Assembly (NCBI GenBank): GCA_944320885.1
Contig: CALUJE010000002.1
Location: 124,001-188,000, forward strand
Reading direction: 5' to 3'
From: an uncultured Phocaeicola sp.
GTDB lineage: Bacteria; Bacteroidota; Bacteroidia; Bacteroidales; Bacteroidaceae
DNA length: 64,000 nucleotides
Each line of letters begins with the position of its first letter. Within the stretch, counting starts at the first letter, position 1. Both the position numbers and the translations under genes were made by a program. Under the pieces are notes generated by a model, which was not told where the DNA came from, searched no databases, and saw only the letters and a list, made by a program, of their open reading frames with translations. Positions 51,378 through 60,380 of the stretch are shown here, piece after piece.

Positions 51378-53948
51378 TTAAAAAGTCAACTTCAGAGCAA
51401 TTCTTATTCCGTGTTTGTTTACGTTGGGGTGGTCCAGATAATTTAGACGGCGTACATAATCTATTTGCAACAGTCTGAATATGTTATGTACTCCTACCAT
51501 CAGTTCCATATAAGGTTTGTCTTTTTCCATTATAAAGCTTGACGGTTCGCCGTCGCGTGTCGGGAACAGATAAAGTTCACCATCCTGATGCAGGTAAGGA
51601 TTATTCTTGTCTGTAAGCTGGCCATAAAAAGTTTTGAATCCGAAATGTTCTCTCCATTTAAGCCTTCGCAAAAACGGAATTCTGTTGAGAAGCTTTCCGT
51701 TCATGTCATAGTCTATGTCAAGCGAAACATATCGGTCATTCATGAATTCCATATTTGTCAGCATGTTAAAGCTTCCCCGCTGAAGGAAATATGAACTGTT
51801 TGCGGGTGGCATTAACAGGAGAGGGAAGGGGACTTTGTTCCATTGTGCACCGGCTTTTAACGTGATATCCATTCGGCCCCATGATGAAAGCCACAAACGT
51901 TTGAAAACCGAAGCTTCGGTCAGGTTGTAATTGTAGTCTCCTCCCAGGAATCCTTTTATACCTATTGTATGTCCTAACGTGAAGACTGGTGCATTCCTGT
52001 TTACAGGACGTCGTGACTGCTTGGTATTGATATATGTTTCATGCGGGGCATAACGCAAAGTCAGTGCCGCTTCTGTGGTATTCAGCTTGTTTATGAATGT
52101 CGGAATCTCATTGCCGTCATTTTTGATATATTGCAGTTTTCCCGTTGGTTCTTCCTGATTCCTCCGGAGTTCAAGCTTGGTTGAAAATCCGCTGAATGAT
52201 TCGTATTCGTATTTCAATGTCAGTTTCTTGAAATACATCATCTGGTCTATTTTCGTTGTCTTGAAAGAGCCGAAAAGATTATCCTTATCCATAGTCAGAA
52301 ATTTATCAAGCGGTGACATTACATCCGATTGGTAAGTAAGTGCTATGGAATGACGGGGAAACTCAAAGGGCATATAAGCCTTTTTTTCAAAAGAATATTC
52401 CAATTCACCCATGTATTTGGATTTCTGATCTTTGAAACCATAGGCATAGTATCCTTTGAAAAACAAATGAGGGTTAAGATTGGCTGTAGTGGCTCCTCCA
52501 ACACGTAATCTTATACCATCTATATAATTGGATGATATGAGTGTACTTAACGGACCGACGTCAATCTTGCTTGGAGTTTCCTTTGATCCTGTTTCTATAT
52601 AATTTTCAGCAAATAAACGTAATATCCAGATTACGTATTTGGCACCGGCAGTTTTTTCTATGCTTTCAACAAAATTATCCATATTGGCTTCTTTTGAAGT
52701 CAAAGGTACAGAACGGGCTTTATCCCAGAAATTATCTTTTCGCATATAAGCATCGGCACGCATTTCTTCTTTTCTAGCATTGCCGAAATCTGAATCGGGT
52801 ATAGGTGCAAAAGAGAAATCCGAATAGCGGGTTATTCTGCGCACGACAGCTCCTTGTAAAGACTTTACAGGATAAATATCAGTCGACATGTCATCAATGA
52901 TTAATCCCCATTCTCCGTTTGGCAGTTTTTGATAATCCTGTGTTAATGAGAAATTCTCTACAAAGTTGACTCCTGTATGTTTGGGGAGATTCATTATGCA
53001 ACGTCGTACAGTATATGAAGAGTCGGCCAATACATAAAGATGTCCCGTAAAACCGAAATCTTGTGAGTTTTGTGGTACAAATGTAAGGTGAAAGCATTTC
53101 TCTTTTTCAACATAGGTGGTATCCATGATATAATACCGGTAAAAGGATATGGCCCCATCTGCAATGGGGCTCACAAATTTTTTTCGCAATAAATAAATAC
53201 TGTTGTCATAGATATCTACTTCGGAGAAGACGTCTTGCAGAACCTCATCGACCATGTCTCCCAAATGAAACAGATTGTCTATTCCGGTAGAACGTATACC
53301 GTTTACTATTGTTTTTTCTTTTTCCGGTTCTTTTCGATATAGTACCTCTGAAGATATTTCTTTCACGGAAAGCGGTAAAATAAGTTTGTCTCCTGTTTCG
53401 TTCACTTCCAGTTGATTTATCAGGAAAGGCATTTTTTTCAGAATCCCTTTATCCAGTGACAGAGGATTTATATCATCCAATGCAATGGTTAGTTTCTCGT
53501 ATTTATCATAACGGTAAAAATCATTATCCTTTAAATGATTCTTCTTTTTGGCAGCGATGACTTTTCTCATCATGATTACGGCCGGATTATCTTTTTTACG
53601 GTAGCGTTCCTTTTTGGGGCGAACTACCATTTCGTCCAGCAAGATATTGTCTGGTACCAGTTGGATATCCAGTTTTTTTGTCTTTCCGGGTATCAGTTTT
53701 ATAGTTTTGGTCTTATAGCCAACGGCAGAAAAAGTCAATGATTCATATTCTGGTTTGATATTGATTTTATAATAGCCGCTGTTATCTGTTATGGCGATAC
53801 CTTCTTTATTATGTGATATTGATATGTATGGGAGAGTCTCATTAGTCAGGGAATCAGTCACAACTCCATAAACTTGTGCTGAAGCCTGACTTGCTATGAT
53901 ATATAACAAGCCCAATAACCAATATTTATAAACGTATTCTTTTAACAT
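51378..53948 (-). CDS. DUF5686 outer-membrane protein with carboxypeptidase-regulatory-like domain
   Basis: This 856-aa exported protein has a signal peptide ending ASQASAQ. Residues 25-110 form a CarboxypepD_reg-like beta domain (VYGVVTDSLTNETLPYISIS) as found at the front of SusC proteins. The remainder fits DUF5686, with a predicted C-terminal beta-barrel of alternating strands ending in an aromatic strand (GIRIALKLTF). It is likely an outer-membrane barrel. There is no SusD partner and no TonB plug, so it is not a standard nutrient receptor. It is first of the five-gene minus-strand run. Confidence 0.85.
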   Translation of the reverse strand: MLKEYVYKYWLLGLLYIIASQASAQVYGVVTDSLTNETLPYISISHNKEGIAITDNSGYYKINIKPEYESLTFSAVGYKTKTIKLIPGKTKKLDIQLVPDNILLDEMVVRPKKERYRKKDNPAVIMMRKVIAAKKKNHLKDNDFYRYDKYEKLTIALDDINPLSLDKGILKKMPFLINQLEVNETGDKLILPLSVKEISSEVLYRKEPEKEKTIVNGIRSTGIDNLFHLGDMVDEVLQDVFSEVDIYDNSIYLLRKKFVSPIADGAISFYRYYIMDTTYVEKEKCFHLTFVPQNSQDFGFTGHLYVLADSSYTVRRCIMNLPKHTGVNFVENFSLTQDYQKLPNGEWGLIIDDMSTDIYPVKSLQGAVVRRITRYSDFSFAPIPDSDFGNARKEEMRADAYMRKDNFWDKARSVPLTSKEANMDNFVESIEKTAGAKYVIWILRLFAENYIETGSKETPSKIDVGPLSTLISSNYIDGIRLRVGGATTANLNPHLFFKGYYAYGFKDQKSKYMGELEYSFEKKAYMPFEFPRHSIALTYQSDVMSPLDKFLTMDKDNLFGSFKTTKIDQMMYFKKLTLKYEYESFSGFSTKLELRRNQEEPTGKLQYIKNDGNEIPTFINKLNTTEAALTLRYAPHETYINTKQSRRPVNRNAPVFTLGHTIGIKGFLGGDYNYNLTEASVFKRLWLSSWGRMDITLKAGAQWNKVPFPLLLMPPANSSYFLQRGSFNMLTNMEFMNDRYVSLDIDYDMNGKLLNRIPFLRRLKWREHFGFKTFYGQLTDKNNPYLHQDGELYLFPTRDGEPSSFIMEKDKPYMELMVGVHNIFRLLQIDYVRRLNYLDHPNVNKHGIRIALKLTF

Positions 53949-53969
53949 CTAAAGTATTACTATTAGCTT

Positions 53970-53978
53970 ACAAATTTA
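53970..53978 (-). promoter_or_regulatory. Promoter core of the DUF5686-rarA run
   Basis: The minus strand reads TAAATTTGT, a perfect TAnnTTTG, 22 nt before the DUF5686 start codon. The -33 region is not recognisable. Confidence 0.5.
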
Positions 53979-54216
53979 GTTTTAAGGTGTGGTTTGATAT
54001 TAATAATTCAAAACATATTAAATATAAATAACAGTATAAAAGAAAAAATGGGTTTTATTCAGTTTGAAACATATTCATGTGTTGGGAAATTCCAAATCTT
54101 TGACGCTATTCTATATTGTTAAAATAACAATCATTTATAAAAATCTATATACAAATATTTAATATGTGAATTTTACTTTTATAAGTGCGCTTTTAGAGAT
54201 GTCTGTTTGTGTAATA

Positions 54217-54308
54217 GAAAAAAACGGAGCCTTTTCTCAAAGACTCCGTTTCTAAGTTTTCAATAGGTATTAGTTTTTTTTAAGGTAAAAAGATTGTTTT
54301 CAGGATAA
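54217..54308 (-). ncRNA. Candidate small RNA with own promoter and terminator
   Basis: On the minus strand a promoter (TTTG at 54345-54342, 20-nt spacer, CATCTTTGC at 54321-54313) would start transcription near 54308. About 55 nt later a strong hairpin (54251-54222) and a T-run end it, giving a transcript of roughly 90 nt. No ORF of useful length and no gene in that direction lies between. DUF5686 starts 270 bp further on and has its own promoter core. It resembles no RNA family I can name, including 6S and tmRNA. Confidence 0.5.
54222..54251 (-). terminator. Orphan intrinsic terminator on minus strand
   Basis: AAACGGAG and CTCCGTTT, extended inside by CTTT/AAAG, form a two-part stem. Reading the minus strand it is followed by a T-run at 54224-54218. 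No annotated minus-strand gene precedes it, which is why a small RNA is proposed. The rest of the 748-bp gap (53949-54696) is AT-rich, with a weak CTAGC/GCTAG stem at 54494-54514 and nothing else clear. Confidence 0.75.
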
Positions 54309-54312
54309 CGTT

Positions 54313-54345
54313 GCAAAGATGCAACCTTATTTGTAATTATGCAAA
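54313..54345 (-). promoter_or_regulatory. Promoter of the candidate small RNA
   Basis: TTTG, exactly 20 nt, then CATCTTTGC. There is one mismatch from the Bacteroides consensus and the spacing is normal. Confidence 0.6.
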
Positions 54346-54661
54346 TATATTTTCATGTTAGAAAACATATTTGGCACTAATAAGTGTGTTTAAGGCACTT
54401 ATTTTTCATAATAGTTCAATGTGTTACTAATATTTTTTAAAATGCGGGTTTATAAGAATAAATAAATCGCATTTTGTAAATAAAAAAAGCTTACTAGCGG
54501 ATGACACTTGCTAGGATATATATACATTTGTAAAAATAGACATATTTATTGAATAGCTTTATTTTTTTTATTGTTTGCGATTGTTGCAAAGAAAACAAAT
54601 ACTATTCTGTTAATTTTATAATTTGTAGGTTATTTATCAATTCTATACCAAAAAGAATCAT

Positions 54662-54670
54662 TAAATTTGC
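54662..54670 (+). promoter_or_regulatory. glnS promoter core
   Basis: TAAATTTGC fits TAnnTTTG plus C, 26 nt before the glnS start codon. Confidence 0.5.
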
Positions 54671-54696
54671 GCCATTATGAATAAAAAATAAGCAAT

Positions 54697-56433
54697 ATGA
54701 CTGAAAATACATCTGAAATTGTTGAAAAGAAAAGCTTGAACTTCATAGAGCAGATGATAGAGAAAGATCTGCAAGAGGGTAAAAATGGTGGTAGGGTACA
54801 AACACGATTCCCGCCTGAACCCAATGGATATCTTCATATAGGACATGCAAAAGCTATATGCATGGATTTTGGAGTGGCTGCAAAATATAATGGAGTTTGT
54901 AATTTGCGTTTTGATGATACCAATCCGACAAAAGAAGACGTAGAATATGTTGATGCCATTAAGGAGGATATAAAGTGGTTGGGCTTTAATTGGGGGCATG
55001 AATATTATGCTTCTGATTATTTTCAGCAGTTATGGGATTTTGCTGTTCGTCTGATAAAAGAAGGTAAAGCTTATGTCGATGAGCAATCGGCAGAAGTAAT
55101 CAGTCAGCAAAAGGGAACTCCGACTCAGCCTGGAATAGAAAGCCCGTATAGAAATCGTCCGGTAGAAGAAAGTCTGGTTCTTTTTGAGAAGATGAACAGC
55201 GGTGAGTTGGAGGAAGGAACGATGGTATTGCGCGCCAAGATTGATATGGCAAGTCCTAATATGCATTTTAGAGATCCTATTATATATCGTATTGTAAAAA
55301 CTCCTCATCATCGTACGGGTGATAAATGGAAAGCATATCCAATGTATGATTTTGCTCATGGACAGAGTGATTTCTTTGAAGGTGTTACTCATTCTTTGTG
55401 TACTTTGGAATTTGTTCCTCATCGTCCGTTGTATGATTTATTTATAGATTGGCTTAAGGAAGGTAAGGATTTGGACGATAATCGTCCGCGTCAGACTGAG
55501 TTCAATAAATTGAATTTGAACTATACCTTAATGAGTAAACGTAATTTGCTTACTTTGGTTAAGGAGGGACTGGTAGATGGATGGGATGACCCAAGAATGC
55601 CGACAATATGCGGATTCCGTCGTCGGGGTTATTCGCCGGAGTCAATACGGAAGTTTGTGGATAAGATAGGTTATACTACCTATGATGCTCTTAATGATTT
55701 GGCTTTGTTGGAAAGTGCTGTTCGTGAAGATTTGAATGCAAGATCTACTCGTGTATCGGCTGTAATTAATCCGGTGAAACTGATTATAACCAATTATCCG
55801 GAAGGACAAGTTGAAGTCATGGAAGCTGTGGATAATCCGGAAGTTGAAAACTCACCAACACATACAATCGAGTTTAGTCGTGAGTTATGGATGGAGCGTG
55901 AAGACTTTATGGAGAATGCACCTAAGAAGTTCTTTAGAATGACTCCTGGACAGGAAGTACGTCTTAAAAATGCGTATATAGTAAAATGTACAGGATGCAA
56001 GAAAAACGAAGAGGGCGAAATTGAAGAGATTTATTGTGAGTACGACGCGAATACAAAGAGTGGAATGCCTGAGAGTGCCCGCAAGGTTAAAGGTACATTG
56101 CATTGGGTTAGTTGTGCACATAGTATTCCTGCAGAGGTGCGTTTGTATGATCGTTTATGGAAGGTTGAAAACCCGAGAGATGAGCTGGCTGCCATTCGTG
56201 AAAGTAAAAACTGTTCAGCTCTTGAGGCAATGAAGGAAATGATCAATCCTGATTCGTTGACGATATTGAAGAACTGTTATGTAGAGAAGTATGCAGCATC
56301 TAAAAAACCGTTAGATTATCTTCAGTTCCAGCGTATAGGATATTTTACAATGGATAAGGAATCTACACCGGAGCATTTAATCTTTAACAGAACTGTTTCC
56401 TTGAAAGATACTTGGAGTAAGATAAATAAGTAG
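54697..56433 (+). CDS. glnS: Glutaminyl-tRNA synthetase
   Basis: This 578-aa class I aminoacyl-tRNA synthetase charges tRNA-Gln directly. The HIGH-type motif is in PPEPNGYLHIGHAKA, the KMSKS-type motif in YTLMSKRNL, and the DTNPTKE and DFAHGQSDF blocks are typical of GlnRS rather than GluRS. Its two beta-barrel anticodon-binding domains occupy about residues 350-570. The length is as expected. It ends with a strong terminator at 56451-56490. Confidence 0.97.
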   Translation: MTENTSEIVEKKSLNFIEQMIEKDLQEGKNGGRVQTRFPPEPNGYLHIGHAKAICMDFGVAAKYNGVCNLRFDDTNPTKEDVEYVDAIKEDIKWLGFNWGHEYYASDYFQQLWDFAVRLIKEGKAYVDEQSAEVISQQKGTPTQPGIESPYRNRPVEESLVLFEKMNSGELEEGTMVLRAKIDMASPNMHFRDPIIYRIVKTPHHRTGDKWKAYPMYDFAHGQSDFFEGVTHSLCTLEFVPHRPLYDLFIDWLKEGKDLDDNRPRQTEFNKLNLNYTLMSKRNLLTLVKEGLVDGWDDPRMPTICGFRRRGYSPESIRKFVDKIGYTTYDALNDLALLESAVREDLNARSTRVSAVINPVKLIITNYPEGQVEVMEAVDNPEVENSPTHTIEFSRELWMEREDFMENAPKKFFRMTPGQEVRLKNAYIVKCTGCKKNEEGEIEEIYCEYDANTKSGMPESARKVKGTLHWVSCAHSIPAEVRLYDRLWKVENPRDELAAIRESKNCSALEAMKEMINPDSLTILKNCYVEKYAASKKPLDYLQFQRIGYFTMDKESTPEHLIFNRTVSLKDTWSKINK

Positions 56434-56450
56434 TAATTAGATATAAGTAT

Positions 56451-56490
56451 AAATCCGATGCAAGAAATAGTTTTTAAGCATCGGATTTTT
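56451..56490 (+). terminator. glnS terminator
   Basis: AAATCCGATGC (56451-56461) and GCATCGGATTT (56478-56488) form an 11-bp perfect stem, ending in a T-run. It overlaps the earliest possible start of the following TPR gene, which supports the later ATG for that gene. Confidence 0.85.
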
Positions 56491-56508
56491 TATTATGTTC
56501 GTTATTGT

Positions 56509-57423
56509 ATGAATACTCGGATATCCATTTTAGAAAAGCAATTGATTGAAGCTCCGGAATCGGCTGTTATATGGGAAGAACTTGGCGATTTGTATAGCCA
56601 GGCAGGAGATTGGGAAAAAGCTATAGAGGCTTATGATTTTGTGCTTGCCATAAAGCCGGATAATCTGGAAGTTTCTCGGAAGAGGATTCTTGTGCTGTTG
56701 GCTGGAGATAACGAACATAATATACGGGTTGCTATTTCAGAGTTGGAGGAATATTGTCAACGTAATCCCACTGACAAGGAAATGCATACTTTAAGAGTTT
56801 TGTTTTTGCTGAATGATACTGAATTTTCATTCGCAGACGAATTTCTGCAGGAAAATAATCCGGATTATTATTTGGGAGAATTGGAACATAATTTTCAAAT
56901 GAAAGATGTTCCACAGATGATATATCTGAATCTGATAAATTCATATATTTCTCTGAAACAGTTTCAGCATGCGATATATTTGTTGGATATATTTTCACAA
57001 TGGCATCCTGATGATTATTTGCTGTATATAGCCTATGGCAGTGTTTATCTTCATACCAGCCAGACGGATGAAGCAAAAAATATGTTTGATAAAGCATATT
57101 ATTATACTAATGATATAAATGACAGGGATGTCTGTTTTTTACAGATAGGCTTATCTTATTTTCACGTTGAGAATTATAAGATGGCATATTTTTATCTGAA
57201 TAAAGTAGAGACAGAAGGAAATAAGAAAGAAATTATTCCATATTTGGCATGTTGTTGTTTGGAGAATGGAGAAGAGAAAGAGTATTTTTATTATATGGAG
57301 CACTTTACAGAAATTCCTTTTTTTTGTATCAAAAATGCTTTTAAAAATCATATACCTAAAAATATAACTCCTCAAGAGTTAATATCTTTTCTTAAAGATT
57401 TGTATCATCGATACAATATTTAG
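56509..57423 (+). CDS. Tetratricopeptide-repeat protein
   Basis: The ATG at 56509 is chosen because an upstream ATG (56458) lies inside the glnS terminator. The 304-aa cytoplasmic protein begins with a clear TPR (SAVIWEELGDLYSQAGDWEKAIEAYDFVLAIKPD) [shown in part: residues about 15-48] and continues with less regular repeats, such as LYIAYGSVYLHTSQTDEAK. No signal or membrane segment is seen. TPRs mediate protein contacts and the partner is unknown. Confidence 0.85.
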   Translation: MNTRISILEKQLIEAPESAVIWEELGDLYSQAGDWEKAIEAYDFVLAIKPDNLEVSRKRILVLLAGDNEHNIRVAISELEEYCQRNPTDKEMHTLRVLFLLNDTEFSFADEFLQENNPDYYLGELEHNFQMKDVPQMIYLNLINSYISLKQFQHAIYLLDIFSQWHPDDYLLYIAYGSVYLHTSQTDEAKNMFDKAYYYTNDINDRDVCFLQIGLSYFHVENYKMAYFYLNKVETEGNKKEIIPYLACCCLENGEEKEYFYYMEHFTEIPFFCIKNAFKNHIPKNITPQELISFLKDLYHRYNI

Positions 57424-57435
57424 CTATAAGTTTGT

Positions 57436-57444
57436 TATCTTTGC
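57436..57444 (+). promoter_or_regulatory. Promoter core of the DedA-family gene
   Basis: TATCTTTGC is a perfect -7 box, 41 nt before the start codon. Confidence 0.5.
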
Positions 57445-57485
57445 AGCTGAAAACCTGAAATTTTAAACATTAATATTATTAAAAC

Positions 57486-58130
57486 ATGGAATCTGTTGCT
57501 TTTTATATTCAATGGTGCTTGGATCATTTAAATTATTGGACTATTACATTGTTGATGACCATTGAAAGTTCTTTTATTCCATTTCCATCTGAAGTTGTTG
57601 TAACTCCTGCCGGATATAAGGCTGCTGAAGGTGATTTGAATATAGTGCTTGTGGTTGTTTTTGCAACTATCGGTGCAAATATCGGTGCTCTTATAAATTA
57701 TTATCTGGCATATTTTGTAGGCCGTCCTATTATATATCGTTTTGCTGGAAGCCGATGGGGACGCTTGTGTTTGCTTGATGTAGAGAAGGTAAAGAAAGCA
57801 GAGGCTTATTTTGATAAGCATGGAGCTATTTCGACTTTTGTTGGAAGATTGTTACCGGCAATACGACAATTGATATCTATTCCGGCCGGGCTTGCTAAGA
57901 TGAAGATGTCTACTTTCTTGCTTTATACTACATTGGGTGCAGGACTGTGGAATATAATTCTTGCTGCGGTTGGATATTATTTTCACAGATTAATGCCGTT
58001 AGATGTTCTGATGCAGAAAGTGACAGAGTATAATGATATCTTTAAATATATAGTTTTTGGTGTAATAGGCTTGATTGTTTTATATTTTATCTATTTGGCA
58101 CTGAGCCATAAAAAAGAACATAAAGCCTGA
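57486..58130 (+). CDS. DedA-family (SNARE-associated/VTT) membrane protein
   Basis: This 214-aa inner-membrane protein has the DedA signature: an N-terminal re-entrant segment with ESSFIPFPSEVV, G-x-x-x-G-rich helix 2 (IGANIGALINYYLAYFVGR), and the conserved FVGRLLPAIRQLISIPAGLAKM block. The acidic Glu and basic Arg residues are needed in characterised relatives. DedA/VTT proteins act as lipid scramblases or in undecaprenyl-phosphate recycling. It is monocistronic, with its own promoter core and terminator. Confidence 0.92.
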   Translation: MESVAFYIQWCLDHLNYWTITLLMTIESSFIPFPSEVVVTPAGYKAAEGDLNIVLVVVFATIGANIGALINYYLAYFVGRPIIYRFAGSRWGRLCLLDVEKVKKAEAYFDKHGAISTFVGRLLPAIRQLISIPAGLAKMKMSTFLLYTTLGAGLWNIILAAVGYYFHRLMPLDVLMQKVTEYNDIFKYIVFGVIGLIVLYFIYLALSHKKEHKA

Positions 58131-58156
58131 TAATATATCCTAGAATCTGTGACAGT

Positions 58157-58203
58157 GAATCATGAATGTGTCTTGTTACCGCAACATTCATGATTCATTT
58201 TTT
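58157..58203 (+). terminator. Terminator of the DedA-family gene
   Basis: A 13-bp perfect stem (58157-58169 with 58184-58196) and a 14-nt loop are followed by a six-T run starting at 58198. Confidence 0.85.
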
Positions 58204-58315
58204 GTGTAATTCTTGATGTAGTTACAAACCAGTCTCTTATGAAAAATATCAATGTGGATATCTGTGCTTGTATCTTATTTTAAAATCGACTAATAAAAAT
58301 TTTATAAAATATATG

Positions 58316-58362
58316 CCTGTTTAAGCAATATTATTGTAACTTTAAACGGGTATTTTATTTTT
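58316..58362 (+). terminator. Second hairpin with T-run upstream of the RelA/SpoT gene
   Basis: CCTGTTTAA pairs with TTAAACGGG (58342-58350) including one G-U pair, followed by TATTTTATTTTTATT. It stands 75 bp before the RelA/SpoT start codon and 120 bp past the DedA terminator. It could attenuate the RelA/SpoT leader or end a small transcript. I found no good promoter core between the two hairpins. Confidence 0.45.
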
Positions 58363-58435
58363 ATTGAGGAGTTTGGTATCCTTAATTTATAGTATTATGT
58401 TCTAACATTAATTGTCCCGCCAAAACTAAATAACG

Positions 58436-60331
58436 ATGGATGCTGTAAAAGTAATGACTAAAGATGCCTATCAGGCACGAATAGAAAAGAGTGTCGAGGA
58501 ACTGTTTTCTGAAATAAAAAGCAGAGTTTCTGCTGAAGATATGTTGCGTATACGTGCGGCTTATGACTTGGCCAGTAGTGCTCATCGTGATCAGTTACGT
58601 AAGACGGGAGAACCTTATATAATTCATCCCATAGCTGTTGCCCGTATTGTTGCCAATGAATTGGAATTGGGTGCAAATCCTATTATGGCAGCTTTCCTGC
58701 ATGATGTTGTAGAAGATACTTCTTATACGTTGGAAGATATTCGGCAGCGTTTCGGTGATGATGTTGCATTTCTGGTAGGTGTGGTTACTAAGCAGAAAAG
58801 AGAAGGAAATGAACAGTCAAAGCAAATAGATAATTTTCGTCAGATGCTGGCGTCTGTGCATTATGATATTCATGCATTGCTGATAAAACTGGCCGACCGC
58901 CTGCATAATATGCGAACGTTGAGCAGTATGCGTCCGGACAAGCAGATGAAGATTGCGGGTGAGACTGATTATTTCTATGCTCCTCTGGCAAACAGACTGG
59001 GGCTTTATCATGTTAAAACAGAACTGGAAAACCTTTCATTCCGCTATCGTTGTCCGCATGATTATTTTATTCTGGAAAGTCAGTTGGAAGAAGAACGTAA
59101 GCAAAACCGTGCTTATCTGAATGCATTCACTTCAAAAATTGATAAGATATTGGCAGAACATGGTATTATTGCGCGAACGGAATTGCGCTATCGTATGCCT
59201 TACAGTATATGGCGTAAGATGCAGGCTGCCGGATGTGATATAAATCATGTAAACGGTAAGCATTACATCCGTATCATATATCCTGATAATGTAGGTATCT
59301 CAGAAAAGGATATGAGTCTACGCATTTATTCTGTTTTGACAGATACTTTCAAAGAGCGTCCCGGAAGTGTAGCCAATTATATAGATGCTCCTAAAGAAAA
59401 CGGTTATCAGAGTTTTCATGTGAAATTGTTAAGTGAGCATGGAGTATGGGAAGAGATTCATATTTCATCTGAAAGAATGGTCCGTAATTCCCGGCTGGGA
59501 TGTGCAGCCGAACGTACCGAGGAAAATGTCAAGTTCTGGCTTGAAAAATTCAAATCGGTATTGAAGGATGTTGCTTATCATAGCAATGAAATTGAATTTA
59601 TGGAAGGAGTAACTTCTTCATTCTACAATGACGATATATTGGTCTTCACTCCCAAGGGCCGAGGAATTATCCTGCCGAAAAATGCAACTGCACTTGATTT
59701 TGCCTTTGAAATACACAGCCACATTGGAGAACATGCTCTTTATGCACGCGTAAATGGAAAACTTTCATCGGTCAAAACTGTATTACATCGTGGAGACTGT
59801 GTGGAGATAGGAGTGAATGTCATGGTGAAACCTGAGCTCGACTGGCTTGATTATGTTTCTACCTATAAGGCCAGACGTTTTCTGCGTTCTTATTTTGCCC
59901 ATCGAAAGGTTCTTGAATATAAGCGCTGTTCGCACTGTCATCCATTACCGGGAGATGAAGTGGTAGGATTTAAGGATAATGATGGAACAATTACATTGCA
60001 TAAGCGTAATTGTCAGCTGGCCATTCGGCTGGCTTCTCAACGAGGAGATTCGATTGTTGCTGTAAACTTTGAAGAAAGTGAAGACTTCTTATATCCCGTT
60101 CGTATCTCCATACGTTCTGTTGATCGTTATCATCTTTTGAGTGACCTTATTAATTGCATTACAGACCGGCAGCATCTTTCCATGAACAAGTTGGCTATTG
60201 AAACGGTCGATCATATTGTTACATGTACAATAGACTTTAAGATTCATTCTGTAGGCGAATTGCAGGCGGCGATTAACAGTATTGCTGTAATAGATGGAGT
60301 TGATGAAGTGAAACGTATAGATATAGAATGA
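58436..60331 (+). CDS. RelA/SpoT homologue with intact hydrolase and altered synthetase half
   Basis: This 631-aa member of the long RSH family makes and degrades (p)ppGpp. The HD hydrolase domain is intact (YIIHPIAVARI, then FLHDVVEDT with His89-Asp90 and Glu93-Asp94; LADRLHNMRTL). The synthetase half keeps PYSIWRKMQ and APKENGYQSFHVKL, but reads SVANYI where family members have the RxKDYI block, and WEEIHISSERM in place of the E-x-Q-I-R-T block. TGS (about 400-460), a zinc-finger-like Cys/His stretch (CSHCHPLPGDEV) and an ACT domain follow. A hydrolase-dominant, SpoT-like role is inferred. It is shorter than typical enzymes of more than 700 aa. Confidence 0.88.
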   Translation: MDAVKVMTKDAYQARIEKSVEELFSEIKSRVSAEDMLRIRAAYDLASSAHRDQLRKTGEPYIIHPIAVARIVANELELGANPIMAAFLHDVVEDTSYTLEDIRQRFGDDVAFLVGVVTKQKREGNEQSKQIDNFRQMLASVHYDIHALLIKLADRLHNMRTLSSMRPDKQMKIAGETDYFYAPLANRLGLYHVKTELENLSFRYRCPHDYFILESQLEEERKQNRAYLNAFTSKIDKILAEHGIIARTELRYRMPYSIWRKMQAAGCDINHVNGKHYIRIIYPDNVGISEKDMSLRIYSVLTDTFKERPGSVANYIDAPKENGYQSFHVKLLSEHGVWEEIHISSERMVRNSRLGCAAERTEENVKFWLEKFKSVLKDVAYHSNEIEFMEGVTSSFYNDDILVFTPKGRGIILPKNATALDFAFEIHSHIGEHALYARVNGKLSSVKTVLHRGDCVEIGVNVMVKPELDWLDYVSTYKARRFLRSYFAHRKVLEYKRCSHCHPLPGDEVVGFKDNDGTITLHKRNCQLAIRLASQRGDSIVAVNFEESEDFLYPVRISIRSVDRYHLLSDLINCITDRQHLSMNKLAIETVDHIVTCTIDFKIHSVGELQAAINSIAVIDGVDEVKRIDIE

Positions 60332-60380
60332 TTCTGTGCTTATATGGTATAAGAACGTATATCCCCGTTTAAGCAGGCTT

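Noticed and set aside
53949..54696. tRNA, 6S RNA or tmRNA in the gap before glnS
   Set aside because: No cloverleaf, no CCA-bearing acceptor stem and no long 6S-like bubble could be drawn. Only the short promoter-hairpin unit is supported.
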